A stretch of DNA of 64,000 nt from Coccinella septempunctata (lineage: Eukaryota > Arthropoda > Insecta > Coleoptera > Coccinellidae). Both the position numbers and the translations under genes were made by a program. The notes beneath the pieces are model-generated. The model saw only the letters and a program-made list of their open reading frames with translations, was not told the DNA's origin and ran no database searches. Positions 9,996 to 21,568 of this stretch are shown piece by piece (position 1 is the first letter of the stretch; each line of letters opens with the position of its first letter). The DNA lies in the NCBI RefSeq assembly GCF_907165205.1, contig NC_058197.1, positions 13,527,266 to 13,591,265 of the forward strand. The letters are read 5' to 3'.

Positions 9996-10695
9996 TACAG
10001 GGTGAGTCTTTTACCCGTATGAGTATTTAAGTAGTGAATTTTTGAGGTCAAAAGAAACACTTTTTTCCTTTACCATTTTTTCCAAATCGGCTTGGTTTTA
10101 ACGATACAGGCTGTTGAAAAACCATAAAAAAAATATTTTTAGCTCTATCTCACAAACGGTTTTATCGAATGAAATGAGTTTCGGAATATAGTCTTTCATT
10201 TATTTGATGAATCTTTTTCGAACAAAAGATATCACCCACGTCTTCCAGTTTTCTCATTATGACCATTACGTACCATAAAAATGCCAAAAATTCAAAGAAC
10301 CCAACACTTGATACTAAGTTGGATACTATCTAATGACTATTTGAACGCTTTGTAAAATAAAATTATTCTTCATAATTTCTCGTATAACGCGCCGTTTTCG
10401 AGTGATTTGATGTTCAAAAAGTAAAAAAAATCTGTGGAATTTGAAAAATTGGATACTTTGGCTTAATACAACTCTGTTTGAAAGATCCACAGATGTGTAG
10501 TGTCACAGATTTAGCTGGTTATTCTAAAGGTAATTTTGCTTCTCCTGGGTAGGCACAGCTCATTATGAAAAATTAAAATGGCTGTATTTTCTTATCAGGG
10601 GCGAATCGGAAAAAATGGTATAGGAAAAAAGTGTTTCTTTTGACCTCAAGAATCTACTGCTGAAATATTTATACGAGTCAAAGACTCACCCTGTA
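9996..10695. mobile_element. MITE family M1, full-length reference copy
   Basis: This 700-bp element has ends TACAGGGTGAGTC (9996) and its inverse ending CTGTA (10695). The terminal inverted repeats extend about 100 bp: after GACTC(A/G)TA both arms carry TTGAGGTCAAAAGAAACAC and then CCATTTTTTCC. The interior holds GTTTTATCGAATGAAATGA and CCCACGTCTTCCAGTTTTCT, which recur in the other copies. There is no coding capacity. Fragments or copies lie at 8040, 13367, 17713 and 29491. Confidence 0.85.
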
Positions 10696-11025
10696 TATGA
10701 GGAGTCACAACCCTTAATTTTACACAGAATACCAAATAATTATTCGATTTCATTATCGTAAATGAAAGCTCATAGGAGTATCACAGATTGATGATCTTCA
10801 ATATGAAAGGAGTTTTTTCCTTAAATTTCTACTTAATTAACCGTTATATGAAGGCGTTAACAGTATGAAAATGATTTCGACCATCTGACAGCAATGTGTC
10901 TAAATTTATTCCTGAAGTCTCTGCTCAGCTTAAATAAATAAACAATATTTTTTGCGTGATATTTTAAACTTTTCATAGGAATTAAATTCTTATTGGTTGA
11001 TTTTTTTGTCCTTCGTTCATCACCG
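10696..11025. other. Non-coding, nothing recognised
   Basis: AT-rich DNA between MITE M1 and GC-rich island 2. No supported frame, repeat or inverted end is seen. Confidence 0.4.
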
Positions 11026-11029
11026 AGAA

Positions 11030-11395
11030 CGACGGACCAAAATCGAATCGTTACGACGGAAATTGCCGGTCGGAAAAATGGAGATGCCCTAATAGAGCAA
11101 TTTAACCGCTAAAAACGAACCGGCGCCAGGGGCCCGCTTCAGGGGGGGGCACGGGCTCATTGTTCTCCGTTCCCTTGCAGTCTCGCCGCCGATTTCCCAT
11201 GAATATTGAAATTAGCCTCGGTCCCACGAATAAATGAGCACGGCGGCTACCGTTCTAGCTGCGTCCGCGACCTCTGGGCACCGACAGGGCTCCCCCCTTG
11301 GCCCTTCGGCGTGACATCGGCTGATTGAGTTCGTGCGCTACGGAATTTATGGGCCGACCGGGCCTCGGGATTGATGATTTTCGGGAAAAATTGAC
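11030..11395. other. GC/CpG-rich non-coding island 2
   Basis: A 360-bp block is rich in CpG and GGCC (for example GAACCGGCGCCAGGGGCCCG and GGGCCGACCGGGCCTCGGG), with short AT-rich cores such as CATGAATATTGAAATTA. No frame is convincing on either strand. The composition and mosaic of homeodomain-like AT cores in GC-rich DNA resemble conserved non-coding enhancers, but this is inference. Confidence 0.35.
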
Positions 11396-11464
11396 TTGGA
11401 AAGGTGTTTGAACAATCTAATACATGCTAAGAGTTGTCATTCGTCATGATGAGGCGACAAACAG

Positions 11465-12200
11465 TATACAGACTGTTCCTAAATTGAACGTACAAACGAA
11501 AAAGGAAGATTCCTTAAGTGAGTTTAAGAAAAAAAAGTCCCATCAACATGGGGTCGCAAACGTTTCGTTTTCGAGATACAGAGTTTTGAAGTTTGAATTC
11601 TTTTCAAGTTTTTTTCTCATAGTATCTACACTTCACAAGATATTCAACTGAAATTTGGCATAGATATTACATTTTAGAGTTCTCACCACTTGACATGGCA
11701 ATTTCGATAGAAGATCTACAGAGTGATATTTTTTCTGGAACACTGCCACCTGTTCTTCTGCAGACCTTTTTTTTTTGGTGAGCAACTGTTAATTTGAAAA
11801 AATGTAAAAAGAAGCTTTGTTCATATACTAAACTTTTCGGTCTCTTGTAGTTTTGTCGTATCTACCAACGATTTCGAGAAAAGAAATTTTGAACGATTCT
11901 CTCGAAATTCTCGTAACTATGATAGGAAGGCCAGTTTGTAATCTGTGGTGAATGAATTCAGTGTAGATCTCCTATCGAAATTGCCATGTCACGTGGTGAG
12001 AACTCTACAATGTAATATATATGCCAAATTTCAGTTGAATATCTTGTGAAGTGTAGATACTATGAGAAAAAAACTTCAACACTCTGTATCTCGAAAACGA
12101 AACGTTTGCGACCCCATGTTTATGGGACTTTTTTTTCTTAAACTCACTTAAGGAATCTCCCCTTTTCGTTTGTATGTTCAATTTAGGGACACCCTGTATA
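11465..12200. mobile_element. Hairpin MITE with ~255-bp terminal inverted repeats
   Basis: The left arm runs from TATACAG (11465) to about 11728 and the right arm from about 11950 to 12200. They are inverted copies sharing CCTAAATTGAAC, TTCCTTAAGTGAGTTTAAG, GGGGTCGCAAACGTTTCG and CACTTCACAAGATATTCAAC. About 225 bp of unrelated sequence separates them. The right tip reads TACAGGGTGTCCC in inverse, a very common insect MITE tip. There is no transposase. Short frames within the arms are by-products. Confidence 0.9.
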
Positions 12201-13366
12201 TGGGGAGTGTAACCCCTTCTCACTTTGAAGCCACTTAAGTTGTATCTATCTGTAAATGGTAGCAACTATTTATTTTGCGTGAAGATATCATGCCAGAATA
12301 GGTAACGATAGATAAAAGTAGAGTGATGGTGAGATGAACATTTTGAGTACAGCAATTCTTTTTTAAGAACCGAAAATTGGCTCATGTCTCCCTAACCCAT
12401 GGTAGAGTTGAACAAGGGGCGAAAGAGACTTGACCATGAGTTTATTTATCAGGAAAAACACTGAAAGAAAAAAATTTCCAATGAGCAACGATTGTCTACG
12501 TCAAGGTTTTCATCATCAAATGTATCAGCGTATGAAATACATATTTTCTATTTCAGAGTCACTCTTATTTATTTCCCAAATGTTTTTTACTTTTTTGAAC
12601 CTTTGTAGATTTTTTTATATTTATTTCTATTATTCAATTTTCTTTTTTTGAAGCTAACTGTTATCCAAGCTCAGCTCGGGAAACTTGGACCACTGATTAT
12701 GTCTCCCAACCATAGCATGGGTCAAGTTTCCAGCACTCCCTTTAAGCCTATTCAACAGATGTTCCTTGAAACTTTTACAACCATTATTGAAAAGGCTCTT
12801 CGTTTGTAAAACAATATCAATCAAAGAAAGCAATAAAACTCAATAACACCACGCACCTCTTAAACTTTCCAGACAGTGTAACAAACAAAAATAATTCAAT
12901 TTCTTACTTCCTAACAACAAAATCACGTTCAACCCTCTCACTCCCGAACTGTTCTAATGGCGGCCAAAATAGATACGCCACTAGTTGTGCCTTGTTACGA
13001 GTATGTCGCAAGCTATTTACTATACCGAAAGAGCGAAATTTGAATTGAAATATTTGAGGTGGTTCAAGTCTCCTACCTGAGCAAGTCTCCCGGACTCCCT
13101 TTATTCGATGAAAACTGAGAAAATGATTATTTTGTCACACTGTATACCTATATATAATAAACATATTTTCTTTTCCAGGTATCCAGCAACAACCACAGAA
13201 GGGCAATTTCAAATACAAGAAATAAATAATTGTTAGTCATTATTGTAATATTCATACTACATACCTAATGTTGTAAAATAAATAATTGAAATTTATTTCG
13301 TTTTATTTATACATATATATATATACAAATGTCCATTAGACGTTTCAGGAAATCTAATAGTATTTA
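12201..13366. other. Non-coding, weak inverted GGTCAAGT motifs
   Basis: GAGACTTGACC (about 12425) and, in inverse, GGGTCAAGTTTCC (about 12718) and GGTTCAAGTCTCC (about 13061) may be eroded ends of an element spanning roughly 12410-13105. The match is too weak to define one. No gene is seen. A short (AT)n run lies at 13310-13324. Confidence 0.3.
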
Positions 13367-13930
13367 TATATAGTGAGTCTTTGATTCATACAAATATATA
13401 TTAACAGTAGATATCCACCTTTTTTTCGACTCAGTCCTAATGAAAAAATATGGCCATTTTAAGATATCATGATGAGCTGTGCCATTCCTGGAAAAACAAA
13501 ATTACCTTCAGAATAACATAGCTAAATCTGTGACACTACACATCTGTGGATCTTTAAAACAGTATTCAGACAAAGTACAAATTGCTCGAAAACGGAGCAT
13601 TTTACGAGAAAATATGAAGAATACTTTTATTTTAAAAAACGTTCAAATATTCATTAGAAAGCGTTCAACTTAGTTTCAAGAGTTGTGTTCTTTGAATTTT
13701 TGTATTTTTATGATACGTATTGGTCATAAAGAGAAGACAGGAAGACGTGGGTGATATCTTGTATTATAAAAGGATTCATCAAATAAATGAAAAACTATAT
13801 TCCGAAATTCATTTCATTCTACAAAACCGTCAGTGGGTTAGAACTAAAAATAACATTTTTTCATGGTTTTTCAACAGCCTGCATCTTGTAAACTTGAAAA
13901 ATTTTGTTCCTCTCAAATTAAATGATTAAG
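13367..13930. mobile_element. MITE family M1, right-truncated copy
   Basis: It starts TAGTGAGTCTTTGA, then carries the family interior: AAATATGAAGAATACTTTTA, GAAGACGTGGGTGATATCTT and TTCATTTCATTCTACAAAACCGT. It stops before the right inverted tip. The short frames at 13479 and 13720 lie inside and are not genes. Confidence 0.75.
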
Positions 13931-14172
13931 TATTTGGGTTATATCATTGAGTATTGAGTTGAGTTCAGGTTTTACTATTTTCTTGCCATCAATCTCACTA
14001 GGAAATAATTTTAATCGAAACAGACTTCTCAGATAAGAATAGAAGACTCAAAAAATGATCTAACCACATAACAATAAATAGGGAAACTTTTGAAAAACTT
14101 GAATCATTGTTGGAGTGAGCCGAAATATATGAATATTTTCTCTGTACACGATTTCGTACAAATTGAAATTAA

Positions 14173-15383
14173 TATACTTCATTCAAAGTTATTTTAGCAG
14201 TCGGTTGGCCATGAAATAATTTTCTAGTTTTTGTAACTGGAACGGAGTAAGGTTGGCACTCATGAAATGTCGTTAATGTCATAACTCCGTTGCCACTACT
14301 AATATCAATTTTTATAACGAAAATGCCGAAAGTGATTGAAAAAAGAGAGAGGGTTTCAGGAAGTGCTATTTAGAATTCAGGTCCGCTCATTCAAATTGTT
14401 ACACCCTGATATTCTAAAATCCACAATACGTCAGACAGTAGCGAACATATTCAATGTAAGAGAATTTATATAATGTTTCATCTGAATCTAAACGACTTAC
14501 CTATATTTCAGCTGGATATTTCCACAATCAGAAAGATTGTGAATGAAGAGGATGACAAAGAATTTCCTTCTATTGGGAGACCCAAAAAAGGGGTGGCATT
14601 TGAGAATTTTATGTTTGAGTGAATTAATGCGAAAAGTTTACTACAGGATTTTCGATAAATGTCATCGGAGAATAAGTTCCCTAAAATGGATTTTTCTATT
14701 TTTCATTTGACTTGTCCTATACAATGTAAATGTCTTAAGGTACTAATAAATACCTAATTATTATTATTACATCAACGTATTAAGATGAATAGCCACAAAT
14801 ACGCGCAAGTTGCCCTGTTACTTGTTTATTCATGTAAAATTTTTGTTCAAAGGTGAAGTTCATCTTAACTTGAAACTTCCTTCAATTCCTTTTACTTATA
14901 TTGATGCAAGATGATTTTTGTTGAAGAATTTAACATTCTTGTAATTATCTGTTAATTTCTTCGGGAGATAACCATTCCAAACCACTGTATCATATGCATT
15001 TCATCTTCGGGTTAATATTTTTGAAATCTACAAATGATGTAAGCCAAAGAAGATAACGAACATCAACTCTCCTCAAGATAGTGCATATTATGATATTATA
15101 CTGATCTCTTGTATTTTCCATGCAAATAACTGGATTTGGTATGCCTTCAATCAGTTTGAATAAACTTCAATTATGTTCGTCACATATTTTCCGAAGAGAT
15201 TCGACATTGTGATAAAATACGTAATAACAGAAACTTTTACGTAGAACGGGCAACAAAGCGTTGATTTAAGACCCAAAAATGTTTTGACAAGCTTCATAAC
15301 CCCACATTTTCGTATTATACAGAGTGGAATGTGTCAAATTTCCATGGCCAACCGACTGCTAAAATAAGAGTGAATGAAGTATA
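14173..15383. mobile_element. 1.2-kb TIR element with relic spliced gene, copy 2
   Basis: The inverted ends are TATACTTCATTCA... and TTATTTTAGCAGTCGGTTGG, as in the copy at 6141-7332. This copy keeps an extra segment near 14320 with an ATG reading MPKVIEKRERVSGSAI then TAG, which may be the original start of the relic gene. The same putative intron (GTAAGAG ... TTTCAG, 14456-14511) and the GRPKK segment follow. The minus frame of copy 1 has a stop here. Confidence 0.75.
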
Positions 15384-15470
15384 CGAACCACTCGCGTTTT
15401 AAGTCATACAGCGTCATCTATCCACAAAAGGCTCAACACCTTGAGCATTCGTAATCCGTTATGATCCGGT

Positions 15471-15764
15471 GTGTATTCCTATACAGAGTTCTGTATATCG
15501 AGACGAAGCGATCTCAATTCAGAATTTCAACCAAAGATGTCGCCAAGGGTAACATTTAAATCGATCAGTCCCCCGGTAGCTAGAAATATTGACTTTTCAC
15601 ATGATTCTCAACCGGCCGATGCCGTTTACACAATTACAGGCGTAGGCAACGTCGGTACACGAGATACCTTGACATTTTTGGAGCTAGATGTCCCACTTAG
15701 GCCGGCTCGCAAGTCTGCTAACAACGTAATCAATATCGTAAAGTGCGTTCACATCCGGCTGTAG
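15471..15764 (+). CDS. Unrecognised 97-codon ORF (doubtful)
   Basis: The frame is open from 15471 to 15764. An internal ATG at about 15538 starts MSPRVTFKSISPPVARNIDF and continues to DTLTFLELDVPLRP. Composition is closer to coding than its AT-rich flanks. There is no family I recognise, no signal peptide or membrane segment, and no matched splice sites. It begins about 90 bp after the TIR element, so it may belong to a further unrecognised insertion. Confidence 0.2.
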   Translation: MYSYTEFCISRRSDLNSEFQPKMSPRVTFKSISPPVARNIDFSHDSQPADAVYTITGVGNVGTRDTLTFLELDVPLRPARKSANNVINIVKCVHIRL

Positions 15765-15779
15765 AAATGTTATCGCATA

Positions 15780-17080
15780 AGGTTTCCTAGATTGTGACGT
15801 AGACCACGGTCGTTCACGTTAGGTATTGGGTATTTTACGAGGATAATGATGATATTACAGGTTTTTATGACGGAACAGCTACTACTTTTGTAGAAAGCAA
15901 ATCATAGAACAAGGACAAATTTGTACTTATCGAAACTAAATTAAAAAAATTCCAAATTTAATTAAATCATGGAAAACATTTCTTTTTCATTGCCTATTCA
16001 GTTTTTTAGTGCAAATATTGAAGTATCTTCATGGACTTTTAGACTAAAGAACGACAGCTCGAATTTCTACTATCGATAATCTAGCCATCACATCTAGATC
16101 TAGTAGACGTGGTGCTATGCCCACTACTACGAGCGTTTCTTCTAACACATCAGAGGAGTCTCTTCTACATTTGGTTTCACTGACAGCGTGACTCATGTTC
16201 TAGTTTGTTCTAACATCAATATACCGATATATCGATAGAAATAACAAATTTCCAGGTTCAAAATGTGAATAATAGATTGTTTAAATGAAAGTTCAAACAG
16301 TTCATGATGAATTTCAAACAATATTTCAAGCACAACACAAGTAAGTACCTGCTGCTATACACTATCAAAGTGTAATGGCAGTCCTTGCATAATTTATGGC
16401 TTCCATCATTATAACGCGTAAAAAACTCATTAGTTAGCAGTCGTTGATCGTTGAGTGCAATACAGAGGGGAGTTACCCTAAGGGTCCCTACAATGCAGAA
16501 ACTCCCTCCAAGATCAGAGGGAAATAAAGAATGCATTAGTTCTTCCCCGAAGGCAACTACAATTCATATTCTATCTGTATGGTAAATAAATAATGCCCAA
16601 ACTTACTCAGTAGGAGGATACCTAGATGGGCAACTATGACGTTGCGACAGTATCTAAACTGTATTTCTAAATTTGAAAAAACATGCAAAACGAGTTGGTA
16701 GGTATCTATGTACGATCGAAATGAGACTTTGATGAACTTTACCTCGCTTTAACAAGGGAAACATATAAAGAGACAGCCTCATTCGGCAATATTTGAAAAA
16801 AAATAGATCCAAGGTTTGGTACCTACCTACAAGCTAGTTCAGTCCGTGTTAAAAATTATAGTTTTGATCTTTATTAATGTTTCATAGTGACAAATGAAAA
16901 GGTAGCTATCAGATTTTGGAGGTTTCAGAGACGTTAGACATCGGTCCATTAAGATGGACTCAACTAAATTTTGATGTATTGCCAAACTTTTTGAAACTCA
17001 CTAGATTAGTTAAAAGATGTTGGACTTGAGATGCGGCAAAAATATACAGAGGATGCATGATTCTTTAACAGCAAACATAA
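15780..17080. other. Non-coding, nothing recognised
   Basis: AT-rich DNA with no repeat shared within the window. The minus frame at 16258-16536 has no motif. Confidence 0.4.
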
Positions 17081-17084
17081 ATAT

Positions 17085-17153
17085 TTCGTCCGCATTAGAT
17101 ACTTTTCGTCCGTAAACACTTTTCGTCCGTGAACACTTTTCGTCCGCTCCTTT
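17085..17153. repeat. Small minisatellite, TTTTCGTCCG motif
   Basis: TTCGTCCG occurs at 17085, 17105, 17122 and 17139, giving periods of 20, 17 and 17 bp with CTTTTCGTCCGTGAACA as the cleanest unit. A single related TTTTTCGTCC lies at about 17445. Confidence 0.75.
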
Positions 17154-17712
17154 TGTCGCATAGAAACAAATACGACAGTGGCGTTAATCAATTCAGAGAG
17201 CCAGGATTCGATAAATAAATAAAAGCCTGATGTGACAATGACTGTCACTTGCTATTATTAAATTAATTCGTTGAGAAATCTGCTAGATTTGACGTGTGAA
17301 TTAAGAAAGTGATATGAATATAATTACCTATTCATTATAATCAAGAATTGAAAGTGGTAGAAAATTATCTATATCTTTTCGCCTGCTTGCTAGCCTAGGC
17401 TGCGCCTCCACTATCAATTTGCAGGGTCGACAGTAATAGACAGTTTTTCGTCCTTGGTGTATAAATAACTATGTTAAACTTATTAGTAAAGTAATGTACC
17501 TTTTAGAAATTTCAAACTACAATTATTCGACTATTGAATCTCAATAGATACATTATCACAAACTATCTATAATACAATAACATCAAACCAGAACGATGAG
17601 ATGATTTTTGTATCAAAACGACGCCCATACGAAAAGAGGACGCCAGATTTTTCAACATAAATTGAATGGGGAATTCAAAAATTGTTTTTAGTTCGAAAAG
17701 AAATAGTTAGTA
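17154..17712. other. Non-coding, nothing recognised
   Basis: AT-rich DNA between the TTTTCGTCCG minisatellite and the next MITE copy. No supported frame is seen. Confidence 0.4.
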
Positions 17713-18279
17713 TACAGGGTGAGCCTTTGACTTGTACAATCTGTGACACTACGCATCTGTGGATCATTTGAAAGAAGTTGCCGAATGCAATTCGAAAAAT
17801 TGGACATCACTTTGACGGAAAAGTACCCAATTTTTCGAATTTCGCTGATATTTTTCATTTTTTCACATCAAATTACTCGAAAACGGTGCATTATACGAGA
17901 AAATATGAAGAATACTTTTATTTTACAAAACATTCAGAAATCCATTATAGATACCGTCCAACATAGTTTCAAAAGTTGGGTTTTTTGAATTCTTGGTATT
18001 TTTATGGAACGTAATGGTAATAATGAGAAAACTGGTAGACGTGGGTAATAGCTTGTGTTCGAAAAAAATTCATCAAATAAATGATAAACTATATACCGAA
18101 ATTAATTTCATTCGATAAAACCGTTTGTGAGAACTAAAAATAATTTTTTTATGGTTTTTCAACAGCCTGTATCTTTTAAACCGAGCAGATTCGGAAAAAA
18201 TGGTACGGGAGAAAAGTGTTTCTTTAGAGCTCAAGAATCTAGTGCTGAAATATTTCCAGGAGTCAAAGACTCACCTTGT
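17713..18279. mobile_element. MITE family M1, internally deleted copy
   Basis: Both tips are present: TACAGGGTGAGCC at 17713 and GTCAAAGACTCACC at the right end. The left inverted arm is largely missing, so the left tip runs directly into the interior. The body shows GAAAATATGAAGAATACTTT and GTAGACGTGGGTAATAGCTT, as in the other copies. Confidence 0.8.
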
Positions 18280-18720
18280 CTCAATTGGGCTTTTACGCTG
18301 GAAGGAAAATTTCCATCCAAAAAAAAGTTGTGAGAGGTTTACCTACTATTTCAACCTTTGATGAGCATAGGTACCTACTTCAGGGTTAGAGAAATTCCAG
18401 CATGTATAATTTTATTGACAAATGACATTTACCAAGATCGTGTCTTATGGTGTACAAGGAAAATAAAAAAGAAAAACAATTTTTTTGTTAATTTTTGGAG
18501 AGGTGTAATTTTTCCGAGGAAAGATTCCTCAAAAAATTTTATACCAAATACCCACTTCAATTTTTTCGGTGTCATTCAGATACAACCTGTAAAAATGATT
18601 GTGACATCGCATTCAGTAAAATAGCTTCAAAGCCAACTGCGATGTTACATCATTCATTGAAGGTTCAAGTATAAGCGTCATTGACGCCGATGTGGTGACG
18701 CAGTATCAGTAACAATTCAC
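18280..18720. other. Non-coding, nothing recognised
   Basis: AT-rich DNA after the MITE. The plus frame at 18358-18624 has no motif. Confidence 0.4.
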
Positions 18721-18721
18721 A

Positions 18722-19440
18722 ATGCAGCCAAACGTACCTACTGGACCGAGCCAATTGCGCACCGTGATCGGCTCGGGCTCGGCCAAAATGTCATCGCACC
18801 GAGCCGATTCTGACTCCACGAACGGCCAAAGCTGCAAGACCGATTCCGATGCCACTCAACGTCAACATAGAGCGACGCAAGCCACTGACCCACGCGTAGG
18901 TACCAACAACCAAGAACCCATCGGTCCAAGGTCGCATAATCCGCCCGAGAGCATCGACCAGGCTATTAAGACGCACTATTCAACAACCGATTGCGTCCCC
19001 CGCACAAGGTCGACGCTGTGAATGGCTGCCGGTGAGCCAATGGCGGCCCGGCAACTTCCCCCCATCGATCCGATTACAACCAGTTAGGAGCCGACAGACG
19101 ATGAGTTCTTGGCTACTTCCGACCTTGTTTTTTTGGCCGACGGGTTGGCGATTTGGCGTTTTCAAGGTCACCATGTTGTTCGTGACAGGAAGGACGTCAA
19201 GATGAGCTTTGGTTCGGGGAAATTCGGTCGGAGACGAATGCATCAAGACAGTCACGAGGAATCCCAATCTATGACGCGAAAATTGACAACTTTTGACAGT
19301 TTTGCCTGCCGTACAGAGATTTTTTCACGACAACCTGGACTCCTAATAAGATGGACGAATTCCTTTTGAGGTATCTCATCCCACGTCACAAACAGCCTCC
19401 GAATTCAGGGCAAAACATGTGGCTGCATCACCTCTTGGAT
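18722..19440. other. GC-balanced segment, unassigned
   Basis: Composition rises to near 50% GC. Both strands carry open frames of 60-99 codons that overlap each other (18722-19021 plus, 18791-18976 minus, 18980-19267 minus), which is what GC-balanced random DNA does. Repeats of CCGA/GGCTCGG are seen. No protein family or transposon end is recognised. It may be the interior of a larger element that includes the inverted-repeat unit at 19446-19800. Confidence 0.3.
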
Positions 19441-19445
19441 GTGAA

Positions 19446-19800
19446 GGCCGGTCCACACCACTCGTGTGCTCGTGTAAATCAGGCGACTTGCGAGTAGTGT
19501 CGACAGCTCGAGCCGAGAGACAAGCGCTAGTGCCTTACGCCCCCTCGTCTTGAGTGGCTCCGATTGCTGTCGGTACATCAAAGGAAAGGATCTTTATGCT
19601 CGTCGAGCCGCTCGAGTTATGGCAACAACAAGCCTGCAAATTAAGCTGATCCTCGAGAGTCAAAACTTGACGAACATTACTGAGATAATGTAGACAATGA
19701 TAGAACGAACACGGCAGTGAGACAGACGAGCCACACCAGCCTACTAGACAAGACCAATACGGGCGAGCGCGAGTACGAGCACGAGCAGTGTGGACCGGCC
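19446..19800. mobile_element. Short inverted-repeat element, GGCCGGTCCACAC tips
   Basis: GGCCGGTCCACACCACTCGTG at the left pairs with the reverse complement of the right end, GGCCGGTCCACACTGCTCGTG. The element is 355 bp with no coding capacity and no clear target duplication. Flanking sequence to 19990 is rich in GACTCGAG-like motifs and may be part of a parent element. The tips resemble GCGGCCCACAGACGAGCA of the element at 28219-28364, hinting at one superfamily, perhaps hAT (inference). Confidence 0.6.
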
Positions 19801-20295
19801 ATAATGCACGGCGGTTAAGTTGCCTATAAAGCCGAAGCGCAACCATTCGCGAGTCAAACCGACTCGAGCGACAAAAGTCATCCCCGCTCCAGTGTTTACA
19901 CGACACGCATCAGTTGGAACTCGAGTCCAGTAGCTTGGTCAAACGACACAACGACGAGTCTCATTTGATGCCGACCGATGCCGACTCAGCCTAAAGCCTT
20001 GATTCGATTAGGCTAGTATCTTAGTCGTGTAGCAAGTAATTTACTTACTCTACATGCAAAAACAGTTCGCACTTTGGTCGAATGGAGTTCACAGGTCAGA
20101 CGTGTTCTGCAAAATGAACTGCCTGCAGCCCACTAAACGGCTCATCAATTCAAATCCCAATTATGATATTTTTAAGAATGTCCCATATTCGATATCAAAT
20201 ATTCTGTGATTGTGTATTCAAAGAGCTATTATTATCACAGCGTAAATTAACTTATTCCATGCACCAGACCGATCGATACTGAAGGGTCACAACAC

Positions 20296-20545
20296 GCTGT
20301 ATTATTGCTCGGACTTACGGCCCAAGCGATTGGCCTTTAATCCGTAACTCGGGCCTACGGCCCCCGCGATTCGCCTTTCATCCGTAACTCGGGCCTACGG
20401 CCCTCGTGATTCGCCTTCAATCCGAAACTCGGGCCTACGGCCCTCGTGATTCGCCTTCAATCCGAAACTCGGGCCTACGGCCCTCGCGATTCGCCTTTCG
20501 TCATTAGCTCGGGCCTTCGGACCTCGCAATTCGCCCTTTTATAAT
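20296..20545. repeat. 40-bp GGGCCTACGGCCC minisatellite, block 1
   Basis: TCCGTAACTCGGGCCTACGG begins at 20341, 20381, 20421 and 20461, an exact 40-bp period. Each unit has the near-palindrome GGGCCTACGGCCC followed by TCGCGATTCGCCTTT. The block ends in ATCTAGGCCAAAAACGTTAT (20556-20575), which recurs after block 2. Confidence 0.9.
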
Positions 20546-20599
20546 TATCTAGGCCAAAAACGTTATGCCGATCGATTTATAGCACACTACTGGTAAGCC

Positions 20600-20690
20600 C
20601 ATAGATCTACCTTGTAGGTTAGATCCACCTTTACAGGCTGATTCACCTTTTGTCCGTAGCTCGGGCCTACAGCCCTCGAGATTCAAAAAA
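20600..20690. repeat. Minisatellite flank and single unit
   Basis: CCACCTTTACAGGCTGATTCAC leads into one GCTCGGGCCTACAGCCCTCG unit. The same leader recurs before block 3 (21889-21912), so the leader is part of a longer composite repeat. Confidence 0.7.
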
Positions 20691-20724
20691 ACTCAGATTT
20701 CCATAAATATAATACTAATACACG

Positions 20725-21335
20725 TCAGAAAGATAGAATAGAATAGATTAGAAAACTGTTTTATTTCCCAAAGTCAGTCACACGGCATACAAAGAAGAGG
20801 AAACAGATCAAAATTACAAATGATAACATTAACAGTAGAAACTTTAGTACAACAATGTTTCGCAATAACTGTAGCATTCAGATATTGTGTAGAGCTCACA
20901 TTTAACTATAGTTCTCCATACCTCAAGCCAGAATAAAGAGGAGTCAGCAGGGCCCAAACTACAAGTGTATAAAATTGTACAATAAAAAATAAATAAACTA
21001 AGTCTACCCGCATTCTCCAGGAGGGTGAAGATCTTGCTTTTTCAGACAACGATAAATAGGTTGATATAATTTTAAACCCTGTTTGTTTCTCCGTGAGATT
21101 ATTTGTATATTGTCTGGCTTTACACATTAATGTGTTTTTTTGTTAGTTGATTATATATGGGTATGTTTGTGTGGGTGATTGACTTCTGAGCAGATATGTA
21201 TTTGTTTTATTTATGATGCTTCTTTTACTGACAAGTCATGTAATTATAATGATGGCAAATATTTGTACATGTATTCCTTTGTATTATTTTCTCTTAATCG
21301 TGTACAAATAAATATCTATCTATCTATCTATTCGC
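20725..21335. mobile_element. Insertion within the 40-bp minisatellite
   Basis: Unrelated AT-rich DNA splits the minisatellite. Its left edge, read on the minus strand, ends GGAAATAAAACAG, like a retroelement 3' end. Its right edge reads GTACAAATAAATATC and then (TATC)n to 21330, like a second 3' end on the plus strand. A 73-codon minus frame (20906-21127) has no motif. It is probably one or two LINE or SINE 3' ends; the class is unknown. Confidence 0.45.
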
Positions 21336-21339
21336 CTTT

Positions 21340-21540
21340 TCAACGTTGCTCGGGCCTACGGCCCTCGCGATAAAACCTCAATCTGTAGCTTGGGCCTATG
21401 GCTCTCGCGATTTGTCTTTTGTCCATAGCTCGGGCCTACGGCCCTCGCGATCCGCCTTTTATCGGTAACTCGGGCCTACGGCCCTCGCGATCCGCCTTTT
21501 ATCCGTAACTCGGGCCTTCGGCCCTCGCAATTCGCTCTTT
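21340..21540. repeat. 40-bp GGGCCTACGGCCC minisatellite, block 2
   Basis: Five units of about 40 bp share the block 1 consensus. They end in ATCTAGGCCAAAAACGTTAT at 21549-21568, exactly as block 1 does. Confidence 0.9.
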
Positions 21541-21568
21541 CATAAATATCTAGGCCAAAAACGTTATT

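Noticed and set aside
18722..19021. 99-codon plus frame in GC-balanced DNA
   Set aside because: Overlapping frames of similar length occur on the minus strand. There is no motif, and composition alone explains it.
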